Source: Aphelocoma coerulescens (Eukaryota > Chordata > Aves > Passeriformes > Corvidae). From it: 64,000 bases of DNA. A program made the translations under genes and the position numbers. The notes below the pieces were generated by a model. It had not been told where the DNA came from and did no database searches. It saw nothing but the letters and a program-made list of their open reading frames with translations. The stretch covers positions 6,944,924 through 7,008,923 of the forward strand of contig NC_091023.1 in the NCBI RefSeq assembly GCF_041296385.1. The letters run 5' to 3'. Below, piece by piece: positions 11,701 through 22,938 of the stretch. Position 1 is the first letter of the stretch; every line of letters starts with the position of its first letter.

Positions 11701-12892
11701 GCTACCTTGTGACCTGAAGTACTGTATTATTCTCATAAGGTCCTTTCTTTTATAAGAAACAGAGGAACTTACATCTTTAGGTCAGCTCTACAGTATTGTA
11801 AAGTGCTTATTTCATATGTGAAATTAATGTGCTGTGCTGCTGATTGCCAGGAGTTAATACTTGCAGTGCAGTGAACTGAAGCAAAACTCATTGCAGCCTT
11901 AACTTGGAAGATAGTAAAGATTGATGGAACATGGTGGGTTTAAAGGAAAGGTGTTATTAACATGTAGGTGGCAGAGCTGTGAGACAAACCCCACTGTAAA
12001 TCTGAATTAAAGCCTCCCTTGTTACGATGGCATTTCACTTTGTGGTAGCTCAGGGACACAGCAGTGTTGTGGAATGCACTTTGTCTCTTTTAGTCCGAGA
12101 TGCCCAGCCTCTCTCTTACTCTCCTGGAAACATCCTAGCTTTGGATACAATCCTGACTCATGTACCAAGCATTAAACAGACTAGGATAATGAGGAATTAA
12201 AATGCTGGTAAAGAAATAACAACTGTCAAAATTCTAGAGTTCAGATTATAAAAAATATAATCCCATCCCCTCCAAAACCTGCAACCTGCCAGTAGCAGCC
12301 TGATGGTGCATAAACTGATAGTTTCAAAAAATGGTTGTTCCTTCAAATACAATCATATATGTCGTGCATACAGAGAAACTAGATACTGCTGTAAGTAAAG
12401 AAGGGATTGGAAGTTTTGTATTTGATGTCATCTAAAATAATATTGCCTGACACTTTCATTACAGACCTGCCTTTTCAACTTACAATTCTGCTAAATTCAG
12501 CCACGTGGGTTTGGATTTTTTGTACTGGATATCTTCACCTCAACAAGATAACCTATTTCAGACTGTCTTTTCAAATTTCAGTAGAAGGGTCTACTATTTT
12601 TTAAAGGGTCTTATGGCAGCACAAAACCCACATTCTCTAAAATCAGCAACAGGATAATCAGCAATACTTTTAGCAGCATCTGATATGGACTTAAAGAGAA
12701 AATATAAAGTATTAATTGTGGTAGTACACTAGTATGTGATACCCACATGCTAATAACAAGGAGAGAGATGTCTTTAAACAGACAGCTGATAAAAAAAGAT
12801 TGTCAGTGAGAGAGACCAAAGTGTTGTACATAATATAAAGACTCCAGTTTTTGACCTCTTGTGCTACAGCTTCATTTGGAACATTTGATTTA
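8737..12892. other. Intergenic sequence between the COPB2 promoter and the 12.9 kb ORF
   Basis: Apart from one weak candidate exon at 9146-9476, no supportable gene, RNA or recognised repeat was found. The sequence is AT-leaning with short poly-A and poly-T runs and no obvious tandem array. The remaining open frames here are short, have no clear splice sites, and look like chance. Confidence 0.5.
9146..9476 (+). CDS. Weak candidate internal exon, unrecognised
   Basis: A plus-strand frame of about 117 codons runs from here to a TGA at 9494-9496. It is immediately preceded by a good-looking splice acceptor, the pyrimidine tract TCCTATCCCTGCTGCCAG. A possible donor, AAAA|GTGAGA, lies at 9477. 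The predicted peptide is hydrophilic, rich in Ser, Lys and Gln, with no domain I recognise. A frame of this length is expected a few times by chance in 64 kb of this composition, so the acceptor is the main argument. If real, it would belong to a gene transcribed away from COPB2. It could equally be non-coding. Confidence 0.2.
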
Positions 12893-13402
12893 TTAGATAA
12901 CTTCTATCTTCATGTCATTCATGTAATCACTTAGCAAGAACCGTCTTGATTGACCTGTTAGTGCTCCTGATTTATTAACGCTTCTTGTTTTATTTCCTGG
13001 AGGCCACAGTTCCAATTTTGGCATGATTCTATTTCCATTAAGATTGGTGGCAAAAGGGCAGGCCTTGAAACCACAGAAGTGGTTCAGAAGGCAGTGGTTC
13101 AGAAGGCAGTTGTCCCAGGTATTCCAAGTTTGGAGCTTATAATTTCTTTCTTTATCAGATTTACAATGCCTTCCACTATAGTTGAATGTTGGTGCTAATG
13201 TTCTTTTATTGAGTTTTGAGGCTTCAGATAAATTTACTGCATTTTCTCTGTTCATCTTCAAACCTGCCAAACTGTTCCTAAGATCTGATTCGGTGAGCAG
13301 TTTAGTTTGCCCTGAATATAGTCTTGAGATAACATGAACTAGAAAACTTATAAAATGATTTCTTGTCTGAGGAGTATCAGTCCAATAGCTACTTAAAAAT
13401 TT
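12893..13402 (-). CDS. Candidate terminal coding exon of an unrecognised gene
   Basis: The longest open frame in the window outside repeats and the CpG island. A plausible acceptor (pyrimidine-rich stretch ending CATTGCAG) lies just above 13402 in phase 0, giving 169 codons then TAA at 12893-12895. The stop is overlapped by AATAAA (12889-12894), as if a 3' end lay there. The peptide starts KFLSSYWTDT and ends MNDMKIEVI. It is polar and serine- and asparagine-rich, with several cysteines in the middle, no transmembrane segment, and no domain I can name. A perfect 15-bp tandem duplication (13079-13108) repeats CLLNH in frame. Upstream fragments on the same strand (next entry) may belong to it. 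My rough estimate is that a frame this long is expected by chance less than once in this window, but the margin is modest. It may be a real lineage gene, a decaying gene, or chance. Confidence 0.35.
   Translation of the reverse strand, partial: KFLSSYWTDTPQTRNHFISFLVHVISRLYSGQTKLLTESDLRNSLAGLKMNRENAVNLSEASKLNKRTLAPTFNYSGRHCKSDKERNYKLQTWNTWDNCLLNHCLLNHFCGFKACPFATNLNGNRIMPKLELWPPGNKTRSVNKSGALTGQSRRFLLSDYMNDMKIEVI
13079..13108. repeat. 15-bp direct tandem duplication
   Basis: The unit GTGGTTCAGAAGGCA occurs twice back to back with no mismatch. Its length is a multiple of three, so the minus-strand frame it lies in stays open, adding five residues. Confidence 0.9.
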
Positions 13403-13444
13403 CTGCAATGACATTGATTTCAGGACAGAAAGATTCTGTGACTT

Positions 13445-16400
13445 CCATTTTTATTTGCTATTTTGTATTACTGCCTTATCACTGCTGACTACAGAGTCGG
13501 AGCATTCTTGGGAAATGATTCAGCATCAGGTTTTCCATAAGCTTGCAAAAATTGTTTATTGAATAGTATGGGTTGCCAGCACCCTGGAAAACTGAAAACT
13601 CTGTGTTTGTTTTCTATTAGACAATATTGACATAGAGTTATTTTTTATCCAGATACAAGGTGGTAATAAAAGGAAATTTAAGAGCATCACTATGGACACT
13701 TAGTCAGCATGAAAGGTTTGTGGCCAGACTTTGATGATTGACTGTAGCTTGTGAAGGAAGGAAGTTGGTTGTTTTCTCTCGATCTGGCAGTTTTGTGTTT
13801 TCCAGATGCAGAGGTGATGCTTCAGCTCCTACTGCAACACTTATACAATGTACAGAACATTGTACAGAACCCAAGTATCTAAATATCCTATCCAAATAGC
13901 CTACACTAGTGTCTGTTTCAAAGGAACAATAATGATGTTAAAACTACTTTTATGGCAGTGCAGTGATACCAGACAGTATCTTCCACTTGTGCATTTTCTC
14001 AACAAACAAAGGGAAGGGGATTGAGTTTAAAGCACAGATGTCATTGTTGTCACTAAGATCCTACTGCTTAGGCACTCACCCCAGAAGGCTCACTGCTCTG
14101 CTGTGGGCAGTCTTTTGTTTTTATAACTTGATAGCAGTTTTTTCCCCATGGGCTCAAATGCAGGTCAGGCTTGTGGTGTGCTAGGCGCAGAAAACTAAAC
14201 CTTGCTAACCATGTTTTGGTTCCAGGGCAGGCTAATTTACACAGGGTTTTAGAAGAATCTTTTAGAAACCCCAAATGTGACCATAATTAAACACTATTCT
14301 CTCAAGATATGCCTGTCAAATGGAAGGTGGCTTTGTCAATGGGTTGGGAGCTTTTTTTTTTTTTAATCTATTATTATTTTACAATTTGTTTACAGTAGTG
14401 TAATATGTAGGTGTTTTCTAGGAAAGGTCAAAACCCCTCTGTATATATGATTGGAGCTGCATAGTTCCATGGTTTATGAGTTTGCATTGTGTTCAGAAAA
14501 TCAGCAGCACACAGACTTCTGTGGCATTTCTGCAGCACTGAATGTGTGTCTTTATATGGAAAGCTTTTTCTTCACAATAACACATTAACAAGTTATTTGT
14601 GTAGAAGAGCAGGCAGTGATGAAAGCTATATTAAATTTTATCTTTGCTCTTTAACAATAATCACACATAAATAACATACTGCCAGAGGGAAATAACAATA
14701 TATTTGTATGTACAAGTCTTATACAAGCACTGTTTCTTTTGTTTTCCCATTTCTAGTAGAACCCAAATCATTAATTTTTTCAGAGATGCAGTCCTATATT
14801 TATATAATTCAATAATTTTAGTGTGTGCTGTGTACCTTCTTCATGTAATCTGAAGACTGCAAGTTATTTCAACTATCTCTGTCTATTGTATGGATTTTTA
14901 AACTCAGACTGTAGCAATTAATTCTTTTAGCTCTGAATACCTCTTTTTAAGTCCTTGGTCAATATATTATATAAATGGAACCTGACACAGGATTTGCAGC
15001 GTTCAGATCTTCTTGACAAATTAATTGTCAAAGATGAAGTATAAAATCTATTGATGAGTGAGGATCAGTATAGAGTCTCAGTTTAGACTAAAAACGTTTA
15101 GGCTTTTAATCCTAAAGGTTTCTGGTTCAACTCTTATGCTGCTGTTCTTGCCAGTGCTACCATTCCGTAATACAGTCAGCTTCCCCCTCCCTCCCAGTAG
15201 TGATAATAACTATTACCCACACATAGTTTTATATCCTTTATGAATTTTTCCATCAACAAGAGAGATGGATTATTTTTTATATGGCTTTCCAAATTAAAAC
15301 TGATGAATTTTAATAATATGTAGCCAATATATTGTTGGAATTTCATCCCCCCAAAGTAAAAGTACTTGGAAAGTTGTGATGTGGCTATGAGTACACAAAT
15401 TATCTTAACAGTTCTGTTCCTAGAAAGAAATGACAAGAATGTTATTCAATTTACCACAGAGATATAAAATGACAATAATGACTATCTTTTAGTTTGAGGG
15501 AAGAGGGCAGTGTGATTACAAGATTCACCACTCGATGTCGCCTTGATTCTGTTCATCTCTATTTTTTTTTTTTTCTCTCTGATTGATGTCTGGACACAAA
15601 ATCCCAAAACTGGTTTTGTAGTAAATCTGTCTGGGTAAGAATGTTTATCACATATTTCTAAACAATAATTTTTAATGTCCTCTGCAAAAGTAAATAAAAT
15701 TATTTGAATTTTCACTGATTCCTTTTAACTCCAGCCTTTCAATGAAAAGTGGTGAATTCCCTCAGTTTTGGTTAAGCATTTCTTCAATGTAAATATTTGT
15801 GGGTGGACAGTGGCATGGGAACGGTTCCTGGCATCAAATTGACCAACAAGGCTTATTTCCTTTGTGATACTTTTTTGTGTGTCAAGGCTGCGCTACATCC
15901 ATTACAAAACCCCTTAACATAACAGCGTTGATATTTTAGGACTTTGCTCTGTTCTGTGCATACTTGTCTGTTTCGCTGACAAAACCCAGGCTCATTGGGT
16001 AGGTTTGTAACTGGAAGAGACATCATCCACTGTTTGAAACTTTTTAAAATTAGTTACAAAATTACTTGAACAAAAATGCTGTCTGACTTTCGAGGTGAAC
16101 TATTTCATGACAACTGATGAATATTGTTACATTCAATGTATTAGTGATGGAGTTGTTTGAAAGGCTCCTCTGAGATGGGATTCAGAAGATTGACTGCAAA
16201 TAGAAGCTGGAGACAATGTCATTCTGTCAGGAGTATCTTTGGTGATTGTATGTTGGCTAAGAGAATTCTTCTGTTTGGGAAAGTAGATTTGATTTAGACA
16301 AGACAAAAACTGGGCTTTGCTGGCTGTCATCAGGTTTGTGTGTATAGCTTTTGTGACAAAAGGAGGTTTCTGGCAAACAACCTTTGCCATGTAGACCCCT

Positions 16401-16730
16401 TTGAGGAAACCTTTCTATGCTGAAGGTAGTAGTATAGAAAAAAGTGCTTATTGTACTACTCTTATATAAATTCTCTTAAAAAAACCAAATATCACTAAGT
16501 TAAAGCATTTATCTCCAGAGAAGTTGCTGCAAATTCTTCTGTGGCTTCAAGTAACCTCTGAAAGGACCATGGAGTGTTTTAGTGTTGGGTGTTGCAGAAA
16601 GGCTCTCCATACCCTGCAGTAGATGGGATGGCTGTGCTGTACTGTGAAGCTCATTTCACCATGCAGTGACGTGGTTACAATCTTACACATTACAGGGAAC
16701 TACAGAAAACAAGATTTATTTTTTGCGTTC
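13445..16730 (-). pseudogene. Possible decayed coding region, minus strand, multiple frames
   Basis: Several minus-strand open segments lie in series above the 12.9-13.4 kb frame, separated by stops and apparent frame changes: about 13504-13630, 13704-13910 (ending TNLSC), about 13930-14040, 15482-15665 with an extension to about 15790 interrupted by one stop, about 15850-16040 (Cys-rich), and 16133-16414. A short segment near 16520-16590 may also belong. The plus strand is much less open over the same stretches. The peptides are polar, Ser/Thr/Lys/Gln-rich, like a fast-evolving nuclear or germline protein, but I do not recognise a family. No convincing chain of splice sites joins the pieces, hence the pseudogene call. 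Human judgement of 'protein-like' text is fallible, so this is a hypothesis. Confidence 0.25.
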
Positions 16731-16739
16731 TAAATACTG

Positions 16740-19700
16740 CCAGATAAGAAGACCTGACACTGAACTGGATATAGAAGTTGTCACATGAAATCTTGTCCTA
16801 CCTAAAGATGTTCTCTGGTGCCCCTTTTTTTTTTTTTCTTTTTGGTGATATAATCATTATAATGCAGGGGAAAAATGGTGATAAAAGCACCTTTATACTC
16901 CTCAGTCAGTGGAGATTAATTACTGCTGAGGCAGCTGGCAGGGAAGGATAGGAATAGTAATGGTTGCATTACCAAAACCTAATGGAGTGGTCAGGGAAGA
17001 AGAATAAGTTATAACCTTTTAACAAAGTGAGATAAATGGATTAAAATATTTTCATATTTTGGTCCTGAAGTCCAAGTGGAATCCAGAAAACAAACAAAAC
17101 ATGTCCTTCAAATGTGCTAACACTGATCTAATATTTGAGAAAATTATTTGGCCTGTTAACTGCTTAAGGGGAAACTGACTGCTGGGTGTCAGGCTGTGAG
17201 CACCTTTGGCTGGAGTGGATGTACTGAGAAGTCTTGGTTGTTACTACTGTTGGTCATCAAGGCAGAGCACTGCATATATTTGGAATAAATTGCAGGCCCA
17301 GATTATTAGATAAATTGTTGTTATATCCATAGTGATACTGATTTATTCTATCAAAAATTTGAATCCCTGTCTAATTCCATTAGGAAAAAATTTGCAGTGT
17401 GAGGTGAATTATTTGGGCCTTTTTTAACCTATTCCAAGGTGCTGAAATATGTTCTATTTTTCACTGGAAGATTTCAAATATGTTCTGGGTCTCCTTTTAT
17501 TTAAATTACTTGCAGTAGGACAGTTACAGAGTTCTGTTACCTACTTTATAAATAAAACCTGAGATCTGAGAAGCTATTATGGTGTTTTCACCCACACCCT
17601 TGCTTATATTTGTTTATACTGAGATACACAGTAAGCAAATCAGATCTTTTTTCTTGTGACCTCGTGAAGGATTGACTTTCTTATTTGAAACAAATGACAA
17701 ACACACACTATATCAATAGCATACAGAGGTTTCTCCTTGTGAAAAAGCAAGTTATGAAAACCTGGAAACCCAAGTCTGAGCTCAAGAGCCAGAATCTTCA
17801 TTGCCTTGCATTCATGCTGTGTTAGTGGAACATTACAGAGGTTTAAACTGCTATACTAAAATATGTTCTGTAATTCCATTTTGTTATCTTGTTCCATGGA
17901 AGGACTTCACCTAGTTGGTCTGAGATCATCTGGTGAATATTCCCCTCCCGCAGCACTGCATCACCTCTGCTGGCTCTCCCGGTGCAGGTGCAGTACAGGC
18001 TGAGCCAGCTGAGTCAGGCAGGGAGAGGTGCAACAAACAGCCAACAACCATATGGCTGTAAGCAGATGTTGGAGCAGGAAGGCCAAGCCCAGGCAAAGGC
18101 TGGAGATGTCTAGACTTCCACTAGGGACCACACTGGATCCTGCAGTCCACTGGCCAGGAATTCATTTACTCCTGCCACTGTCATTTAGTCACAGTCTCTG
18201 TCCATTCTGCTCTGCTGCAGAATGACTGTGCAATCAGCATGGCCATAGAAAACCTGGTGCTGCTTCTTGTTTTAAGTGACAGAAGTTGCATAAACCAGAA
18301 ATCGTTCAGTTATGATCATACAAAGCCTTTCTCTGGAAAACAGTTATTTTCCTTTAGTGACTCTGGATGTGCTAACATTTTAACTAAGTGCTCATGTTTT
18401 CTGTGTATTCAGTTTATGCCATCAAGGAAAGCAATTTGCTGTAATGCTACACAAGGCACCCATTAGTAGCAAACAGCAATCTGTGTTTTTAGAGAACCAA
18501 GGCTGTTATTTCACAAAGGGAGCAATTCAGCTCTGTCTTAATCCTCTAACCAGTATAGCTCATCTTCCAGGTGTTTTTTCTGACTATTTGACTGCTTTTT
18601 GGCTTCTCAAAAGTATTTAGAAAATGAAAGTCTAATTTATATTAAGTTGTAGGTGATTTATTAAAAAAAGACAAGATATGTCTATATAAATAAATGTAAA
18701 TTCTCTTTTTTTTTTAAATGACAGAAAAAAATGCCATATGTCACATGCCTTTATTTTTAGTTGCTTGTTTTCAACATCTAAGCAAAAAGAAAAATGTTTA
18801 ACTTAAAACCCTGTCTCTAAACATTCAGGAACTTTATTGCATTCATTTATTGTATCAACAACAGTGAATAGCAATACACATTTTTCCGACCCTGATACTT
18901 TGAATGCATTAAATTCTGCAGCTTCACAGTCTACAGTCTGTGTTATCAGTAGAGGTGTATGGTCTGATCAGGATCTGATCTGGCTGAAATGAATAAATGA
19001 CTCCCTGGAAGTGCTCTGACTTAAGTAGAACTACTTGCAAAACAAGCTCCAGTATCTAGTTTGACACCCTTATAATTATTTCAAAAGCTGGAAATTAATT
19101 AAAACCATGAAAAGAAAAGATAAAATTATATATTTTGAGAATCTACTGCTTTCTCGCTTGTTACACCAACTGACTTTGGTACGAGTTCACTCACTTTTGT
19201 GCCAAAGCTCAATAACCTTTCTCTGCTTAAGCATGACCATGAAGCGGGGTAATTTTCAGGTAGTGATTCAATGTGTTGACAAGGCACACTACACTCTTCA
19301 GTTGGCTTTTAAGACTGCTCCCCTGTTGGAAAGGCATTGCTTTAGTGTGATCATTAGAAAGTTTAAGCAATCTTTGGATTTTGTCACCTTCAAGAAAAAA
19401 CATATACTTTGTTATTAAAGTTCTTTTTCCCTACACATGTGTAGGAAAATATGAGAAAATCTTGAAAAAAAAAGTTAGTTACTACAGAGACAGCTAGAAA
19501 AAGAAAAATCAGATAATTTAGTAAGTAGAAAAAATATTAAACATTGTAAAGTAGAACATGAAACAAGTACTGCTGTGGGCAGCAGAACCACCAAAGCTCG
19601 GTTTCTAGTGGATTTTATCTCATGGTTGAATTCGTTGGCATCCAGATGAAGGTTTTCCATGGTTACAGGCATTTAGCCTAAATGATTTTCTGGGACTTTA

Positions 19701-21699
19701 TAAACATGAGTTCTCCCTGTAGCCTTTCTTTTACTGGAGGCATTCTATCAAGCTATTGATTTTCATATAATGTAGAATTATTATATCTTAGAGACTTTAT
19801 CTTTTACAGTCAGGTTTGGTTGGCCAGTCTACACTGGGTAACTGGTTCAAAAGCTGCGGAGGTGTGGGCAAACAAATATCATGGGCCCTTATGAACCCTT
19901 CTACCCCTGAATGTAAATACATGTGTGTGTAAAGATGCATAAATATATATATATATCCATGGATATGGTGCATATGTATATCCAAGAGTGAATGAAATAG
20001 AGGTGACAGGGAAAGACAATTAAGTAATTACAGGAAAACAGCTTTGGGTGCAGTGACAAAGGCAGCAAAGGGCACTTATACACATTAAAAAGCAGTTCAG
20101 AGGATGCCTGTTGCAGCTTTCACAGAAAGACATCCTGTTTAACTTTCATGCCATGGTTTAATTATGAAATCATAACTAAGTTTACAGCAAAAGCCTTTGT
20201 GAAGGGTTTATCAGATTTTCAGGAAGCCTTTCTTTGAAAGATTGTAACCTAAACCAAACCCAGCAGAAATCCAAAGTACAGTAGAACGAAAACAGGTAAA
20301 GAGATCTGCCAGTGGTTCTCAAGGCTTGTTTCTGGGTCTTGCTAAACATTAGTAGCTTTTCTCTTACTCCAGGGACCCTTCTTTGGGTCTGTTTGACCCT
20401 TTTTTCCCCATAAAACCAGAAAGAATTATAATATCTTTGGGATCTTCTTGCCAGTCTTTTTGCCAACTATTACTGCAGGTACAATGATAGGTTTGCTGAT
20501 GGAAGAAAATGGATTCTGTGGTGGGACCACAGAGACTCCACGAGCTCATCTGCTGGTCTCTTCCACTCCTTCACCTATTTGGAGAGCAGAGGCATTGCAG
20601 CAAACCTGCAGTTTCCCTGCTGCAGTACCAGGCTGTTCCTTCTGCTCCTGTTGATCTTTTCCTGTGTTGGAGTATGGATGAGACTGTGCCCCTATTCCTT
20701 CAGCAGCAACCTTTCATTTTTATATTCTTTCTCCAAGTTGAAGTCATGTTTGCTCTCACATAAGACAAAGCTCCTCATCTTTCCATGGATTCCTCCACCT
20801 CAAAGAACTCTGGAATATCTACTGTCATCTATTGCATTCCCATTTCTATTTAATGGTGACTGAAGCACTGCAGTGTGAGATATAATTAAAGCAAATGTGA
20901 TATTTAGAGAATAACTGACAAAATTTTGCAGCTATTGAAAAGCTTGTCTCATTAATATTATTTTAAATCTCATTTTCACAAAATGATTTCTTCTAATCCT
21001 CACAATCTGCATAAGAAGTGTAATCAGCAAGCTGAAATTAAAGTATCTGCAACCTCTGCCCTTTAAATCAGTCACAAATTAAAGAAAAGAATGTCTCCTA
21101 GTGGGAAAAAAAATTTCTAAAGAAATCCTTTCTATCAATCTCTCCCCACTATAGCAAAATATATACCCTTGCTTAAAAGAATACAAATAAATCTTATTAA
21201 GCAACTTTTTTTTTTTTGGTTAAATTTTGCCATCAGATCTTGAAGTAAATGCTGATTTAAAAACCTCAGACTTCTTGCCAGATGGCAGTGGAGTATCTTT
21301 CACAAGCAGCAGAGCAGCAGAGCATCCAGGATATCCATGGCAAATTTGAAAGGCATTCTGTGCATATCTGGGTGACCCTCCAGAACTCCATGGAAATACA
21401 GCACTGTAGGGCCTGGCCATAGAACAGAATTGTTAGGAGTAATAACAGCATTATTCTACAGCCTCTGCCTGCAGGGTTGCTCTCTTCTTTTAGCAGTCAG
21501 CAATAAAATGCTTAACTTTTTGGAAGAAAAATTGTCTCCATGCAGAGATTTTTAGAAATTCCACCATAAACATTTGTTGCACACAGCTTTGTCATTGTCA
21601 TTGTCATTTGAAAAGTCCAGTAACAGGTAATGGTACTGATTCTTTCCCCAGTACTGTACTCATTAGGAAGTGCTTTTGTGTTGTTCAGGCTTTTCTGTT
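16740..21699. other. Intergenic sequence between the ORF cluster and the solo LTR
   Basis: No gene, RNA or classifiable repeat is supported. There are small simple-sequence spots: a poly-T run near 16826-16839, a short (AT)n near 19940-19954, and another poly-T near 21207-21218. A minus-strand segment at 20182-20460 is open for 94 codons, and an alternative frame above it is also fairly open. It has no clear splice sites and I do not annotate it as a gene. Confidence 0.5.
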
Positions 21700-21704
21700 C
21701 TGGA
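21700..21704. repeat. Target-site duplication, left copy
   Basis: CTGGA directly before the TG of the solo LTR; identical to 22934-22938. Confidence 0.85.
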
Positions 21705-22933
21705 TGTATTGGGTTTGCATGGCCAAGCTTTGGTAGCAGGGGGGCTACAGGGGTGGCCTCTGTGGGCAGCTGCTGGAAGTTTCCTCCATGTTCAGCAGAG
21801 CCAATCCCTGGCAGCTCCAAAGACAGACGTGCCTCTGGCCAAGGCCGGGTCAGTTAGAAATGGTGGTAACACCTCTGGGATAGCAGATTTGAGAAGAAAG
21901 AAAAGAGTTATTGTACAGTTGTAATTGCAGCCAGAGAAGAGTGGGGTGAGAACATGTGAGAGGAACAGCTCTGCAGACACCAAGGACAGGGGAGAAGGGG
22001 GGCAGGAGGTGCTCCAAGCACCAGAGCTGAGTTTCCTCTGCAGCCCGAGGTGCAGCCCATGGTGAGGCAGCTGTGCCCCTGCAGCCCATGGAGGTCCACG
22101 GGGATGCAGAGATCCACCTGCAGCCCATGGAGATCCTCAGGGATGCAGAGATCCACCTGCAGCCCATGGGGATCCTCAGGGATGCAGAGATCCACCCGCA
22201 GCCCATGGGGATCCTCAGGGATGCAGAGATCCACCCGCAGCCCATGGAGATCCTCAGGGATGCAGAGATCCACCCACAGCCTGTGCAGGAGCCCACGCTG
22301 GAGCAGGGGATGCCTGGAGGAAGCTGTGACCCCGTGGGAGGCCTGTGGCAAGAGGGGCCCGGCTCCCAGGCTGGAGCAGCCTGTCCTTGGAGGACTGAGC
22401 CTGTGGAAGAGTGACCCACACTGCAGCAGTTTTGGGAGGACTGTTGCCCATGGGATGGACTCATGTTGCAGCAGTTTGTAGGGAACTGTTGCTCATGAGA
22501 TGGACTCACGTTGGAGAAGTTCATGGAGAGCTGTCTCCTGTGGGAGGGACCCCATGGTGCAGCAGGGGAGGGACTCCTCTCCCTGAACAGTGGGAGAAGC
22601 CACAGGTGATGACCATAACCCCCATTCCCTGTCTCCTTGTACCACTGGGGGCAAAAGGTAGGGAAGGAGAGAGGGGTGGGAGGATGGCGTTTTCAAGATC
22701 TCATTTTATTTCTCATTATCCTGCTCTGTTTTGTTAGTAATAAAGTCAATTAATATCACTAATTTGAGCCTGTTTTGCCCGTGAGGGTATCTGGTGAGTG
22801 ATCTCTCTCTCACAGTCCTCATCTCAACCCATCAACCCTTTGTTGTTTTTTCTCTCCCCTGTCCAGCTGCAAAGGGGAGTGAGGGAGCGGCTTTGGTGGG
22901 TTCCTAGAATCCATCCAGGGTCAACGCACTACA
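21705..22933 (+). mobile_element. Solo LTR of an avian endogenous retrovirus, 1229 bp
   Basis: The element begins TGTATTGGGTTTGCATGGCC and ends CACTACA. It is flanked by a perfect 5-bp target duplication, CTGGA at 21700-21704 and 22934-22938. A 5-bp duplication fits the ERVL group better than the 4 or 6 bp usual for ERV1 and ERVK, but this alone does not classify it. The sequence resembles a large LTR family I recognise from songbird genomes, including the blocks CAGCCCATGGAGGTCCACGG and TTTTGCCCGTGAGGGTATC. An AATAAA at 22739-22744 precedes the likely R/U5 part. No internal region, primer-binding site or second LTR is present, so it arose by LTR-LTR recombination. It contains a 39-bp minisatellite (separate entry). 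The long open frames on both strands here are produced by the repeat and are not genes. Confidence 0.9.
22082..22276 (+). repeat. 39-bp minisatellite inside the LTR, five copies
   Basis: Five consecutive 39-bp units start at 22082, 22121, 22160, 22199 and 22238, with a partial sixth at 22277. The unit opens CAGCCCATGG and ends GATCCACCTG or a variant. Copies 2-5 differ at only a few sites, while copy 1 has GTCCACGG where the others have ATCCTCAG. Because 39 is a multiple of three, every frame repeats as a 13-residue peptide unit. This creates long spurious open frames on both strands (22073-22414 plus, 21850-22524 minus). Confidence 0.95.
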
Positions 22934-22938
22934 CTGGA
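22934..22938. repeat. Target-site duplication, right copy
   Basis: CTGGA directly after the CA end of the solo LTR; identical to 21700-21704. Confidence 0.85.

Noticed and set aside
21850..22524. 224-codon minus-strand frame and overlapping plus-strand frames of 102-143 codons
   Set aside because: They are created by the 39-bp minisatellite inside the solo LTR. The translated text is a simple 13-residue repeat on either strand.
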